A stretch of DNA of 64,000 bases from Flavobacterium sp. NRK F7 (lineage in GTDB: Bacteria; Bacteroidota; Bacteroidia; Flavobacteriales; Flavobacteriaceae), in the NCBI RefSeq assembly GCF_024054195.1, contig NZ_JAMXLB010000001.1:2593524-2657523 (forward strand). The letters run 5' to 3'. This document shows positions 25,996 to 34,178 of this stretch, piece after piece (positions within the stretch are counted from its first letter, which is position 1; every line of letters starts with the position of its first letter). Below the pieces are notes generated by a model. That model was not told where the DNA came from, ran no database searches, and was given only the letters and a program-made list of their open reading frames with translations. The position numbers and the translations under genes were made by a program.

Positions 25996-26034
25996 AAAAA
26001 GAGCGGTTTTCAAATAAAACCGCTCTTTTTTTAT
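25996..26034. terminator. Bidirectional terminator
   Basis: Long stem AAAAAGAGCGGTTTT / AAAACCGCTCTTTTT around a short loop with T tract, between convergent genes ending at 25974 and 26055. Confidence 0.9.
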
Positions 26035-26054
26035 TTTAATATGAAATCAGAATT

Positions 26055-26711
26055 CTATTTATTTCCTTTTTCAAAATCAGCAATAAACTGAGCCAAACCA
26101 ATATCTGTTAAAGGATGCTTTAATAACCCTAAAATGGAAGATAAAGGACCTGTCATTACATCAGCACCAATTTTAGCACAATTTACAACATGCATGGTAT
26201 GACGCACAGATGCTGCTAAAATTTGTGTATCAAAACCGTAGTTATCATATATTTGACGAATTTCATCAATTAAATTTAAACCATCTGTAGATACATCATC
26301 TAAACGACCTAAGAAAGGAGAACAGTAGGTAGCTCCAGCCTTTGCCGCCAATAAAGCTTGACCAGCAGAAAAGATTAAAGTAACATTCGTTTTAATTCCT
26401 TTATCAGAAAAATATTTACATGCTTTAATTCCCTCCTTAGTCATAGGTAATTTTACAACGATTTGCTCATGCAAATCTGCTAATTCTTCTCCTTCTTTAA
26501 TCATTCCATCATAATCCACTGCATTTACTTCTGCGCTTACATCACCATCAACAATATTACATATGTCAACGTAATGCTTTAGAATATTGTTTTTCCCAGT
26601 TATACCTTCTTTTGCCATCAAAGAAGGATTGGTAGTTACACCATCTAATACTCCTAACGCTTGTGCTTCTTTAATTTGATCTAAATTAGCTGTGTCAATA
26701 AAAAATTTCAT
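26055..26711 (-). CDS. fsa: Transaldolase, small FSA/TalC type
   Basis: 218 residues, the short class of transaldolase or fructose-6-phosphate aldolase. Begins [30 protein letters not shown], the Schiff-base Lys in [11 protein letters not shown] (near residue 85), [19 protein letters not shown] and SPFLGRLDD are the family motifs. It interconverts sugar phosphates in the pentose phosphate pathway. A -7-like TAATTTTG (26759-26752) preceded by TTTC at 21 bp lies upstream on its strand. FSA and transaldolase activity cannot be told apart reliably from this. Confidence 0.94.
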   Translation of the reverse strand: MKFFIDTANLDQIKEAQALGVLDGVTTNPSLMAKEGITGKNNILKHYVDICNIVDGDVSAEVNAVDYDGMIKEGEELADLHEQIVVKLPMTKEGIKACKYFSDKGIKTNVTLIFSAGQALLAAKAGATYCSPFLGRLDDVSTDGLNLIDEIRQIYDNYGFDTQILAASVRHTMHVVNCAKIGADVMTGPLSSILGLLKHPLTDIGLAQFIADFEKGNK

Positions 26712-26790
26712 ACTTTTTTGTTTTATTTACTAAGTGTGTTGTTTAAAAATGCAAAATTACAATTTATTTCTTCAGATTTCGAAATAAATA

Positions 26791-27594
26791 TTACAACTTA
26801 TAATGATTCATCAATAAGCGTTCATAAACGGTATCTGGCAATATTCTCTTTAAAACAATAGAAAACTTTTGCATAAAAGCCCCTACTCGATAATGAATTT
26901 TTGGATTTTTGGCGTTTATAATTTTTAAAACTATTTCAGCCATTTGTTTTGGATCACTACCTGTATCAACATGCTCATTCATCATTGACAATGTCATTCC
27001 ATATGTTTTTTTATAAGCTGATCCTTCTATAACGGGTGCGTGATATCTTCCTGCAGCAATATTGGTTGCAAAATCACCAGGAGCTACATTTGTAATTCGA
27101 ATTCCAAAAGATTGTACTTCCATATTCATCGCTTCAGTAATTAACTCCAAGGCACCTTTAGAAGCCGAATAGACACCTCTAAAAGGTAATCCCATATAAC
27201 CTGCAATTGATGTTACATTTATTATTAATCCACTCTTTTGCTTACGCATTTGTGGTAAAACCGCTTTCATAGCTTCAATTGGGCCAAACAAATTAGTTTC
27301 AAAATTATTTTTTATTTCATCGCTTGGAATTTCCTCCAATGGCCCAGTAATTCCTACACCTGCATTATTTATCAATACATCAATCCTATCTTCTTTAGCA
27401 ATTAATTCTGAAACTGCTTTATGAATACTTTCTGCATTTCTTACATCTAAAGCTAATAAAGGAATTCTCGAATTGGAAATTCTTTCCGGATTTCTACTAG
27501 TACCATAAACAATATATCCTTTATCTAATAAATATTCTCCTATGGCTTTACCAATTCCTGAGGAAGCTCCTGTAATAAAAATAACTTTGCTCAT
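26791..27594 (-). CDS. Short-chain dehydrogenase/reductase
   Basis: 267 residues, classical SDR. TGASSGIG (residues ~7-14) binds NAD(P), NNAGVG follows at ~87, and the YSASKGAL Tyr-x-x-x-Lys catalytic pair lies around residue 155, with INVTSIAG supplying the Ser. The C-terminus (KIHYRVGAFMQKFSIVLKRILP) fits the lipid- or retinol-type SDRs. The substrate cannot be assigned. Start follows a gap from the minus-strand epimerase gene, so the two could be co-transcribed. Confidence 0.9.
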   Translation of the reverse strand: MSKVIFITGASSGIGKAIGEYLLDKGYIVYGTSRNPERISNSRIPLLALDVRNAESIHKAVSELIAKEDRIDVLINNAGVGITGPLEEIPSDEIKNNFETNLFGPIEAMKAVLPQMRKQKSGLIINVTSIAGYMGLPFRGVYSASKGALELITEAMNMEVQSFGIRITNVAPGDFATNIAAGRYHAPVIEGSAYKKTYGMTLSMMNEHVDTGSDPKQMAEIVLKIINAKNPKIHYRVGAFMQKFSIVLKRILPDTVYERLLMNHYKL

Positions 27595-27643
27595 TTTTTA
27601 CATTTAAAGTGCGAAATTAAAACTTTTAATAGGTTATTTAAAA

Positions 27644-28642
27644 CTATTTCATACAAATTCCTAAACCCGATTTTTCAGACAATAGAATTTTACCTTTATC
27701 AATAGTAGTTCCATCAGCTAAATCATTCGCAATTAAATTGGCTCCATCTAAATCTACATAATCTGCAAATGGAGTTAGAACTGCTCCAGCTGAAATACCA
27801 ACAGTACTTTCTGTCATACAACCAATCATAATTTTAAAATTATTTTTTTTAGCTTCACGAATCAATTCTAAAGCAGGAGTTAAACCACCCACTTTAACTA
27901 ATTTGATATTGATTGTTTTATAATGAGAAATTAACCGAGATAAACCTTCCTTTTCTTGACAATCTTCATCAGCCATCCAATTCGCTTTTTTGGAAGCATT
28001 TAATTGAACGAAATTGGAATAACCAATAGGCATCGGTTGTTCAATATAATGCAATCTTTCAGCAAGAGTATGATCTTCTAATAGTTTGCAATCTTCAATC
28101 GAAAAACTACCATTAGCATCCAAAGCGATTTCTTTATCTGTTTCTAATAGTGCTTCAATTGAATCAAGATTACACGTATTACATTTTACTTTAAATTTTT
28201 GCCAATGGAATGTATTGATTTTTTCAATTTGTTCTTCAACTGAAGCAATACTTATGGTTAAAGAAGATTCTGGAAGTATTGTATACGATAGGTCATTAAG
28301 ACTTAAAAAATTTTTATGCTCTAACTTACCAAATAAATCCCAATAAGCGCAATCTAAAGCGGAAGTTAAAAAAGTAGACAAATTAAGTTGTTTTAAAAAA
28401 TCGTAAAACAAAATAGGGTGTTGAATGGTTTGTTTCTCAATCTGAGATTGAATTCGGGTGAGTGAATCTATTAAATCTTTTGATTGGATGCCATAATAAT
28501 CAATTGCTGTACATTCGCCATAACCAGAAATGCCGTTTTGACTTAAAGTAACTATTATAGCTTCTCTATAAGTGTAGGCACCATAACTAATAGTAAAGGT
28601 TTCTTTTAATTGCAATTGAACGAGCTGCCAACGTAATTTCAT
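27644..28642 (-). CDS. Dipeptide epimerase (enolase superfamily)
   Basis: About 332 residues from the ATG at 28642 (the frame opens six codons earlier). Muconate-lactonizing subgroup of the enolase superfamily: KFKVKC supplies the KxK acid/base Lys, the metal ligands are Asp in ALDANGSF, Glu in YIEQPMP and Asp in MADEDC, and IKLVKVGG carries the last Lys. GCMTESTVG near the C-terminus is typical of L-Ala-D/L-Glu epimerases, which recycle murein peptides. o-Succinylbenzoate synthase is a less likely alternative, as no men genes are near. Confidence 0.88.
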   Translation of the reverse strand: MKLRWQLVQLQLKETFTISYGAYTYREAIIVTLSQNGISGYGECTAIDYYGIQSKDLIDSLTRIQSQIEKQTIQHPILFYDFLKQLNLSTFLTSALDCAYWDLFGKLEHKNFLSLNDLSYTILPESSLTISIASVEEQIEKINTFHWQKFKVKCNTCNLDSIEALLETDKEIALDANGSFSIEDCKLLEDHTLAERLHYIEQPMPIGYSNFVQLNASKKANWMADEDCQEKEGLSRLISHYKTINIKLVKVGGLTPALELIREAKKNNFKIMIGCMTESTVGISAGAVLTPFADYVDLDGANLIANDLADGTTIDKGKILLSEKSGLGICMK

Positions 28643-28724
28643 AATTTTTAGAATTGGCATAAAAATAAAAAATCCCCAGAAAGGAGACTAAAGAAATGCA
28701 AAAAAGATGGAGAAATAAAAAAAT

Positions 28725-28822
28725 GGCAAGCGACCTACATCGCACCGCTACAACCGCTTACCCTTGCTGCGTTCCCACCCTGGGGGAGTCTGCAGGAGCT
28801 GGTCGTGTAGGACTTGCCGGTG
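28725..28822 (-). ncRNA. ffs: Signal recognition particle RNA, small bacterial type
   Basis: Read on the minus strand, the ends CTTGCC-type (28818-28813) and GGCAAG-type (28730-28725) pair perfectly, and the apical part reads GGGTGGGAACGCAGCAAGGG, the Ffh-binding SRP loop and internal bulge. About 95 nt, the compact bacterial form without an Alu domain. It directs Ffh to nascent membrane proteins. It has its own promoter at 28823-28852 and a T-rich stretch after the closing helix. An overlapping plus-strand frame of 65 codons is only a shadow. Confidence 0.93.
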
Positions 28823-28852
28823 CAAATATACAAACATTTTATATTTTTGCAA
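28823..28852 (-). promoter_or_regulatory. Promoter of the SRP RNA gene
   Basis: On the minus strand TTG (28852-28850), a 19-bp spacer and TATATTTG (28830-28823) match the Bacteroidota promoter consensus, with the RNA 5' end a few bases later. Confidence 0.8.
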
Positions 28853-28908
28853 GGACAATTGTAACTTTAAAAAATCGTTGTATATTGTACTAATAAAATT
28901 TTACTGTA

Positions 28909-29982
28909 ATGATGAATCTTAAGCCATTCGCTTTCATACTATTAAGCCTTTTTATCAATTCTTGTGGGAATAACAAAAATGATGAAAAAAATTTATTTTC
29001 TATTGATACTTCTGCTCTAAAGCAGGTTTATCAACTAAATGAACGCGTTAATTTAGTGCTAAAAAATGAAAATAACGAAACAATTGATTCGGTAGTCTAT
29101 TTTATAAATGACAATAAAATTGGGTCAGTAAAAAACAATGCTTCTTTTCCATTTGATTTAAAGAATCAAAAATTAGGGTACCAAGGTGTAAAAGCGATTG
29201 TATACGCAAATGAAACTTTCTATGAAGCCAATGCCAATTTTATGGTAGCTTCAAATGTCAATCCAAAAGAATTAAAATATAAAATTGTAAATACGTATCC
29301 TCATGATAATAAAGCTTACACACAAGGTTTCGAATTCTATCGAGATACGCTTTATGAAGGGACAGGAAATGGTGAAGGGAAAGGAACAGGAACTAGAGGT
29401 ATTTCTAGCTTGCGTAAAACCAATTATAAAACAGGTGAAGTTTATAAAACAGTACCGCTAGGACAAGAATATTTTGGTGAAGGGATTACCATCTTAAATA
29501 ATAAAGTGTACCAATTAACTTGGTTGAATAATGAAGGTTATGTTTATAATGCAGATACCTTTGAAAAAATAAAAACCTTTAAATATTTTAAACAAATGCA
29601 AGGTTGGGGTTTAACCAATGATGGAAAGCATATTTACATGAGTGAAGGTAGTGAGAAAATTTACGTATTGGATCCAGAAACGCTTCAAGAAGTAGATTAT
29701 ATTAATGTTTATACTAAGAAATCTAAAATTGAAGCACTTAATGAATTGGAATGGATTGATGGAAAAATATGGGCCAATGTCTATGGTAGAGATGCCATTG
29801 CAGTTATTAATCCAAAAAATGGTGCTGTTGAAGGTATCATGAATTTGAGTGATTTAAAAACAAAGATTACACAACATCCAGATGTAGATGTTTTAAATGG
29901 TATTGCGTATAACCCAAAAACAAAAACTGTTTTTGTAACGGGTAAAAATTGGGATAAAACATTCGAAATTGTTCTTGATTAA
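28909..29982 (+). CDS. Glutaminyl-peptide cyclotransferase lipoprotein
   Basis: 357 residues. Lipoprotein signal with FINSCG (Cys ~19), a ~75-residue beta domain, then the five-bladed propeller of plant-type glutaminyl cyclase from about residue 120: NTYPHDNKAYTQGFEFY, LYEGTGNGEGKGTG, YFGEGITILNNKVYQLTW, MQGWGLTNDGKHIYMSEG, LNELEWIDGKIWANVYGRD, NGIAYNPKTKTVFVTGK. The enzyme turns N-terminal Gln into pyroglutamate, which suits exported proteins whose signal cut leaves Gln first (common here: SFA-Q, NA-Q, LG-Q). Envelope location. Confidence 0.93.
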   Translation: MMNLKPFAFILLSLFINSCGNNKNDEKNLFSIDTSALKQVYQLNERVNLVLKNENNETIDSVVYFINDNKIGSVKNNASFPFDLKNQKLGYQGVKAIVYANETFYEANANFMVASNVNPKELKYKIVNTYPHDNKAYTQGFEFYRDTLYEGTGNGEGKGTGTRGISSLRKTNYKTGEVYKTVPLGQEYFGEGITILNNKVYQLTWLNNEGYVYNADTFEKIKTFKYFKQMQGWGLTNDGKHIYMSEGSEKIYVLDPETLQEVDYINVYTKKSKIEALNELEWIDGKIWANVYGRDAIAVINPKNGAVEGIMNLSDLKTKITQHPDVDVLNGIAYNPKTKTVFVTGKNWDKTFEIVLD

Positions 29983-29991
29983 AATTCATTG

Positions 29992-30690
29992 ATGGCAACT
30001 AAAATTAAAATAAATATCCCCACTCCTTGTCATGAAAATTGGCTGGCTATGACAAAAGTGGAAAAAGGGAGGTTTTGTTCTAGTTGTCAGAAAAAAGTAT
30101 ATGATTTTACGAACGCTACAGATACACAAATCATTGCTGCTATTGATGATAATGACAATTTATGTGGTCGTTTTTTGAAAAGTCAATTAAATCGAACCAT
30201 TGAAAAACCCAATCAAAAAAGAAAGAAATGGTTGGCTTTAGCAACCTTAACTGGATTTTTAAGTTTGGCTACACAAGAGGCTTTTTCTCAAGGAGAACCT
30301 GTTAAAATTGTCCAAACGGATACAAACGTTAATTTTAATAAAATTAATTCTTCAAATAATTTGGATCCAATTATAATTGGTTCTATTAATGATTCATATG
30401 GTCCATTAGCCCATGCATCCATATTTATTAAAAATAAACAACATTTTGCAACTTCAGATTTTAATGGCAACTTTTCAATAAAAGCGAAACTTGGTGACAC
30501 CTTGGTAGTTAATTATATTGGTTACAAGACTTACGAAGAAGTAATTATTCAAAACAAAAATGAATATAAAATTATTTTAGAAGAAGACATGATAATTGAG
30601 GATGAAACAATTGTAGTTGCAGGAGGTGCTTTTGTTAAAAGAAGTTTCTTCGGTAGAATCTTTCATAAAATAGGAAATCTATTTCGATAA
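29992..30690 (+). CDS. CarboxypepD_reg-like protein with N-terminal Cys-rich cap
   Basis: 232 residues from ATG 29992. N-terminus IPTPCHENWLAM and CSSCQKKVYDFTN is the conserved cap of a Bacteroidota family. One transmembrane helix follows at ~83-100 (WLALATLTGFLSLATQEAFSQ). Then comes a carboxypeptidase-regulatory-like beta domain (IIGSINDSYGPLAHASIFIK, TSDFNGNFSIKAKLGDTLVVNYIGYKT), of the type that precedes TonB plugs but without a receptor here. It is 9 bp after the cyclotransferase gene, so probably co-transcribed. Exact role unknown. Confidence 0.85.
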   Translation: MATKIKINIPTPCHENWLAMTKVEKGRFCSSCQKKVYDFTNATDTQIIAAIDDNDNLCGRFLKSQLNRTIEKPNQKRKKWLALATLTGFLSLATQEAFSQGEPVKIVQTDTNVNFNKINSSNNLDPIIIGSINDSYGPLAHASIFIKNKQHFATSDFNGNFSIKAKLGDTLVVNYIGYKTYEEVIIQNKNEYKIILEEDMIIEDETIVVAGGAFVKRSFFGRIFHKIGNLFR

Positions 30691-30721
30691 AAAAAAGGGA
30701 GTTTCAACTCCCTTTTTTTTA
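30690..30721. terminator. Bidirectional terminator
   Basis: Stem of AAAAGGGAGTT and AACTCCCTTTT with long A and T tracts, overlapping the ends of the convergent genes at 30690 and 30719. Confidence 0.88.
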
Positions 30722-31210
30722 TATGTTATACAATAATATTCTTGGTTTAGGAAAATCTTCCGTTATTTTTGAAACCCATTTTTTAGCAATACGCAGTTCT
30801 TCTCCCATTATAAAATCGTTCTTATCCGCTTTAAAAAACTCCAAACGAATGTTCTCGTTTTGATCTTGCATTTCCAAAATTAATTCTAAAAGTGCAACTG
30901 ACTTGGAGTTATTCTTTTGCTGATTAGTATAACTGTTTTTAATTTGGTTTACAGGAATTTTAAGTTTGGTATGATAGTCATTTTTGTCTCTAATAAAGAA
31001 AAGATATTCCTTATCGGTACTCATACCAATAATGGAGTTATCTGTCCAAGTATCAAATTCAAGTACTCGTTTATTTTCTTGAGCAGCAAATTCATTTAAA
31101 GTGTTTATAAGACGTTTTCTTTTTTTATTTAATTTATTATTGATTAAGAGAATAGGTATAAATATTAGTACAAAAAACAATATACCCATTAGGCTACTAT
31201 ATATATCCAT
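30719..31210 (-). CDS. Single-pass membrane protein of unknown function
   Basis: 163 residues with one transmembrane helix (about 7-25: LMGILFFVLIFIPILLI), a basic stop (NKLNKKRKRL) and a soluble beta-rich cytoplasmic domain (VLEFDTWTDNSIIGMSTDKEYLFFI, LLELILEMQDQNENIRLEFF). The soluble part resembles a PH-like or small alpha/beta domain, but I do not recognise the family. No clear partner; 52 bp separates it from the next minus-strand gene. Confidence 0.68.
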   Translation of the reverse strand: MDIYSSLMGILFFVLIFIPILLINNKLNKKRKRLINTLNEFAAQENKRVLEFDTWTDNSIIGMSTDKEYLFFIRDKNDYHTKLKIPVNQIKNSYTNQQKNNSKSVALLELILEMQDQNENIRLEFFKADKNDFIMGEELRIAKKWVSKITEDFPKPRILLYNI

Positions 31211-31262
31211 TTTAATTTAAGTTTTGATTAATTATTCTTTTTTTACTAAAAAATAATTCTTT

Positions 31263-31628
31263 TTACCAAAAACTATGAAATGGAAAAATAATTTGAAACT
31301 TTGAAAAAGCAACAAGATTGTGATTTTGATTTTTTTCATTTAAAGTATTTAAAAAAGAAAAAAACAACTCCTTGTTTACTATAGATGTTGTAAAATAATT
31401 TAAAAAAGGGGAATCAACTTTACTTTCAACAAAGATTTCGTTAACCTCTTCAATAAAAAAATTTGGATTTTCAACTAAAAGTGAAGTAAGAGTACTTTTA
31501 GACGTGAAATGATATTGATCTTGATGAGAAGGTACAAATTGGTTTTGATTTGTAATATTATTTTCGCTCTTATTTAATAAAAACGAAAAAAGATATATTA
31601 AAATAAAGTACAACAGATACTTTTTCAT
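31263..31628 (-). CDS. Hypothetical membrane-anchored protein
   Basis: About 121 residues from ATG 31628, which opens a hydrophobic helix or signal anchor (KKYLLYFILIYLFSFLL); a longer reading from 31673 would put 15 residues before it. The rest is polar, rich in Asn, Phe and Ser (SENNITNQNQFVPSHQDQYHF), ending in FQIIFPFHSFW. No family recognised; low-complexity composition leaves some doubt whether it is made. Confidence 0.55.
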   Translation of the reverse strand: MKKYLLYFILIYLFSFLLNKSENNITNQNQFVPSHQDQYHFTSKSTLTSLLVENPNFFIEEVNEIFVESKVDSPFLNYFTTSIVNKELFFSFLNTLNEKNQNHNLVAFSKFQIIFPFHSFW

Positions 31629-31731
31629 TTGGAACCAATTTGCTAAAGTAAATTTAATCACTTTTAAAAGCAAAAAAGCAAAAATAATGTTAATTTATTT
31701 TTGCTTTTTAAAAGTATAGTTGGACTTAATA

Positions 31732-32256
31732 TTATATCAATTCTTTCTTTTTTGCTCTTTTCTCTTTGTAATATACTTTAGAACTTATATAAATGGTCTT
31801 AGCAATTTCAGTATACACTTTCCCATCTGCATCAGTGATATTCAATAGCTTTATTAAATCCATTTCCTTTTCTTGTGCTACTCTTTCCATTATATATTGA
31901 ATCTCATCTGGAGTAAACTGAAAAGTCACATAAGCCTTTTTATACACAGGTCTTTTAAATTTAATTTCGGTTGCTTTGTCCCAAACCACATATTCTTTCC
32001 CTAAAATTTGCATTAACTGAATCATATAAATAGGATCAGTCGCAGCAAACAAACTTCCTCCAAACATAGAACCAACATAATTCTTGTTTTTATAACTTAA
32101 TCGAATAACCACTTTTACTTGATGCAAATCTTCGGAAACCGTTAGAATTTTTCCACAACTTCTTCGGTACATGGGAGATAAATTGAAAAGGATTTTAAAT
32201 AACGTTGCTTTTTTAAAAAACCGATTCAAAAATTGAAATAGAGCGTCATACATCAC
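31732..32256 (-). CDS. DUF4442 protein, hot-dog thioesterase-like
   Basis: 174 residues. Hot-dog fold pattern with LSPMYRRSCGKILTVSEDLHQVKVVIRL and NKNYVGSMFGGSLFAATDPIYMIQLM, the DUF4442/YiiD C-terminal signature; the helix GGSLFAATDP corresponds to the active-site helix of hot-dog thioesterases. Substrate unknown, likely an acyl-CoA. Its start is one base after the stop of the nitronate monooxygenase gene, so the pair is transcribed as one message and probably works on one compound (inference). Confidence 0.87.
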   Translation of the reverse strand: MMYDALFQFLNRFFKKATLFKILFNLSPMYRRSCGKILTVSEDLHQVKVVIRLSYKNKNYVGSMFGGSLFAATDPIYMIQLMQILGKEYVVWDKATEIKFKRPVYKKAYVTFQFTPDEIQYIMERVAQEKEMDLIKLLNITDADGKVYTEIAKTIYISSKVYYKEKRAKKKELI

Positions 32257-32257
32257 A

Positions 32258-33208
32258 TTATACTGTTAAATGTGACACAATGTCTTTTACAGGTAAAATA
32301 GCTTTGGTATGTTCTATACTTGGTCCTGCCACCCAAACCGTTTTATAGGTTACTTGTTTTGCTGCTTTTTCAGTTGCTTTCATTCCAATGTAAAAACGAA
32401 CCATTTTAACCCACTTTTTTAAGGATTTATTTTTATTTAAAATACGTTCTAACCAACTTTGTTTGGTTCCTACTTTTTGAACATAAGGTGTATTGATAAC
32501 AGTACATGGAGTTCCGGAAATTCGCTCCGTCATTACAATATCCTTTTCTCCATACTCTACACATGCTTGTTTGTACTCATCGGAAACACCTGCTTCAATT
32601 GAGGCTATAAAAGGACTTCCCACAGAAACACCAATAGCACCATAACGCAACATAGAATCTAACTCTTCTTTACTACCTACTCCACCAGCAGAAATAACGG
32701 GCAATGAAGTACCCTCATTTAACTGCTTTATTAATTCTTCCGGACTAATATTTCCTCTGTGACCACCTGCTTGATTATTTACTGCGATTAAAGCATCAGC
32801 TTGTAAACTTTCTACTTTTTTTGCAAAATTCAAATCGGTAACATCACAAAAAACTTTTATTCCCACCTTATGTGCCTCTCGAATTGTTTCTTCAGGACTA
32901 CCTAAAGAAGTAATAATAAAATCTACCCCTTCTTCACATAAAACGCGAAGCTGTTCTTTATATTTAACGTTCGATTTATTTACAATTAGGTTATAACCAA
33001 AACTACCACCCTCAATTTTTGCTGCTTGTAACTCTTTAATGGAAGCTCTTAATTCTTCTAAAGTTCTATAATTGAGAGCTGGAATGCATCCAGCAACACC
33101 ACTTTTCATTCCTTCTATCACCATTTTAGTATTGGATACTAAAAACATAGGTGCCATAATGATTGGATATTTTATTCCTAATATTGTAGTTAAATTTGGT
33201 TTTTCCAT
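32258..33208 (-). CDS. Nitronate monooxygenase (FMN TIM barrel)
   Basis: 316 residues, 2-nitropropane dioxygenase family. TIM-barrel features are GIKYPIIMAPMFLVSNTKMV near the N-terminus, NNQAGGHRGN (the His/Gly FMN-phosphate region), LPVISAGGVGS and GAIGVSVGSPFIAS. The enzyme oxidises alkyl nitronates with FMN; related members are enoyl-reductase-like. The tail after residue 240 is longer than in the shortest members. It is directly followed by the DUF4442 gene. Upstream lies a long palindrome. Confidence 0.87.
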   Translation of the reverse strand: MEKPNLTTILGIKYPIIMAPMFLVSNTKMVIEGMKSGVAGCIPALNYRTLEELRASIKELQAAKIEGGSFGYNLIVNKSNVKYKEQLRVLCEEGVDFIITSLGSPEETIREAHKVGIKVFCDVTDLNFAKKVESLQADALIAVNNQAGGHRGNISPEELIKQLNEGTSLPVISAGGVGSKEELDSMLRYGAIGVSVGSPFIASIEAGVSDEYKQACVEYGEKDIVMTERISGTPCTVINTPYVQKVGTKQSWLERILNKNKSLKKWVKMVRFYIGMKATEKAAKQVTYKTVWVAGPSIEHTKAILPVKDIVSHLTV

Positions 33209-33239
33209 TGTAGTATAATTTTATTCAAATATAGGAAAG

Positions 33240-33277
33240 TTTTATTAAATAGTATGCATGCATACTATTTAATAAAA
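33240..33277. terminator. 38-bp perfect palindrome, likely terminator
   Basis: A perfect palindrome centred on ATGCATGCAT (arms TTTTATTAAATAGTATGCA and its complement) lies 5 bp downstream of the stop at 33282 and 32 bp before the start of the next gene on the same strand. It would form a strong hairpin ending in T, fitting a terminator. Its symmetry also fits a protein-binding site in front of the nitronate monooxygenase gene. Confidence 0.65.
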
Positions 33278-33281
33278 AAGA

Positions 33282-33914
33282 TTATCTTTTTTTTCGAGAA
33301 GATGTCGTTTTAGAAACACTACCTTTTTTCATTTCATATTTATCAGAAGCCACATTATAAGCATAGGTGTTTTGTTGCGTTTTATTCTTCAAAATTAAGT
33401 CTCCATTTGGCAATAAAATAAATTCAAAACCTTCTTTTCTATTTCTTTCTTGAGTTTCAGAAGCCGTTTTATTTTTATCTAAAAAAACGGTCTCAACAAT
33501 ATGACTTGATTTTTGAACATTTCCAATCAACAATTCCTTTTTTGCCACATTCCAAATTTGAGACTCTACAATATCTTGATCTTCTTTCTTTAATTTGGTA
33601 CTAATTGCATTTTTTTCTTCCCAATGAATATGATATAGTTTCACATTACTTGTTGAAAAAGGAGTTATTTTAAAATTTAAAGGAGTATAGTTAGTATTTT
33701 CAATTATTTTTAAGCGTAAAGTATCTTGAACCCCTTCATTTACAACAAATAAAACAAGTTGTTTCTTTTTATTAACTGTAATAATTTCTGCGGTAAGATT
33801 ATCCACTTTTGCCAAAACTGTTTTGGTTGGTGTTTTTTTACTTGTAGCTTTCTTTTTTTGAGAAAAAGTAAGGGTGCTTGCTACTAATAGACAAATTAAA
33901 AATAATTGTTTCAT
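33282..33914 (-). CDS. Secreted basic protein of unknown function
   Basis: 210 residues with a signal peptide (MKQLFLICLLVASTLTFSQ), followed by a Lys/Thr-rich stretch (KKKATSKKTPTKT) and a beta-rich middle. The C-terminus is again basic (KKGSVSKTTSSRKKR). LPNGDLILKN and ELLIGNVQKS are strand-like segments. No family recognised. The Lys-rich ends could bind nucleic acid or cell-surface polymers, but nothing proves it. Confidence 0.72.
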   Translation of the reverse strand: MKQLFLICLLVASTLTFSQKKKATSKKTPTKTVLAKVDNLTAEIITVNKKKQLVLFVVNEGVQDTLRLKIIENTNYTPLNFKITPFSTSNVKLYHIHWEEKNAISTKLKKEDQDIVESQIWNVAKKELLIGNVQKSSHIVETVFLDKNKTASETQERNRKEGFEFILLPNGDLILKNKTQQNTYAYNVASDKYEMKKGSVSKTTSSRKKR

Positions 33915-34178
33915 AATTAAGGCTTTGTTTTATAGATTGGTAAAACTAACTTGAATAAAACATTATAAACTAAATATTTAGAATTTTATTGTCTATTTTC
34001 AAGATTGCCAAAATACGAAAAACATTGACACAAAAATAAAACACAAAAAACTTCTTTTTTGTAATTAAAATTATTCAAATGTTAAATAAATCTAATAATT
34101 TATTAATAAAATAATAATTCTACTTTTTTTCAAATAAATTTGAGAAAACAAAACCAATATAACCTATAACTTTAATTT

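Noticed and set aside
28696..28893. 65-codon plus-strand frame as a protein gene
   Set aside because: It lies across the SRP RNA gene on the other strand, and its text is the complement of that RNA.
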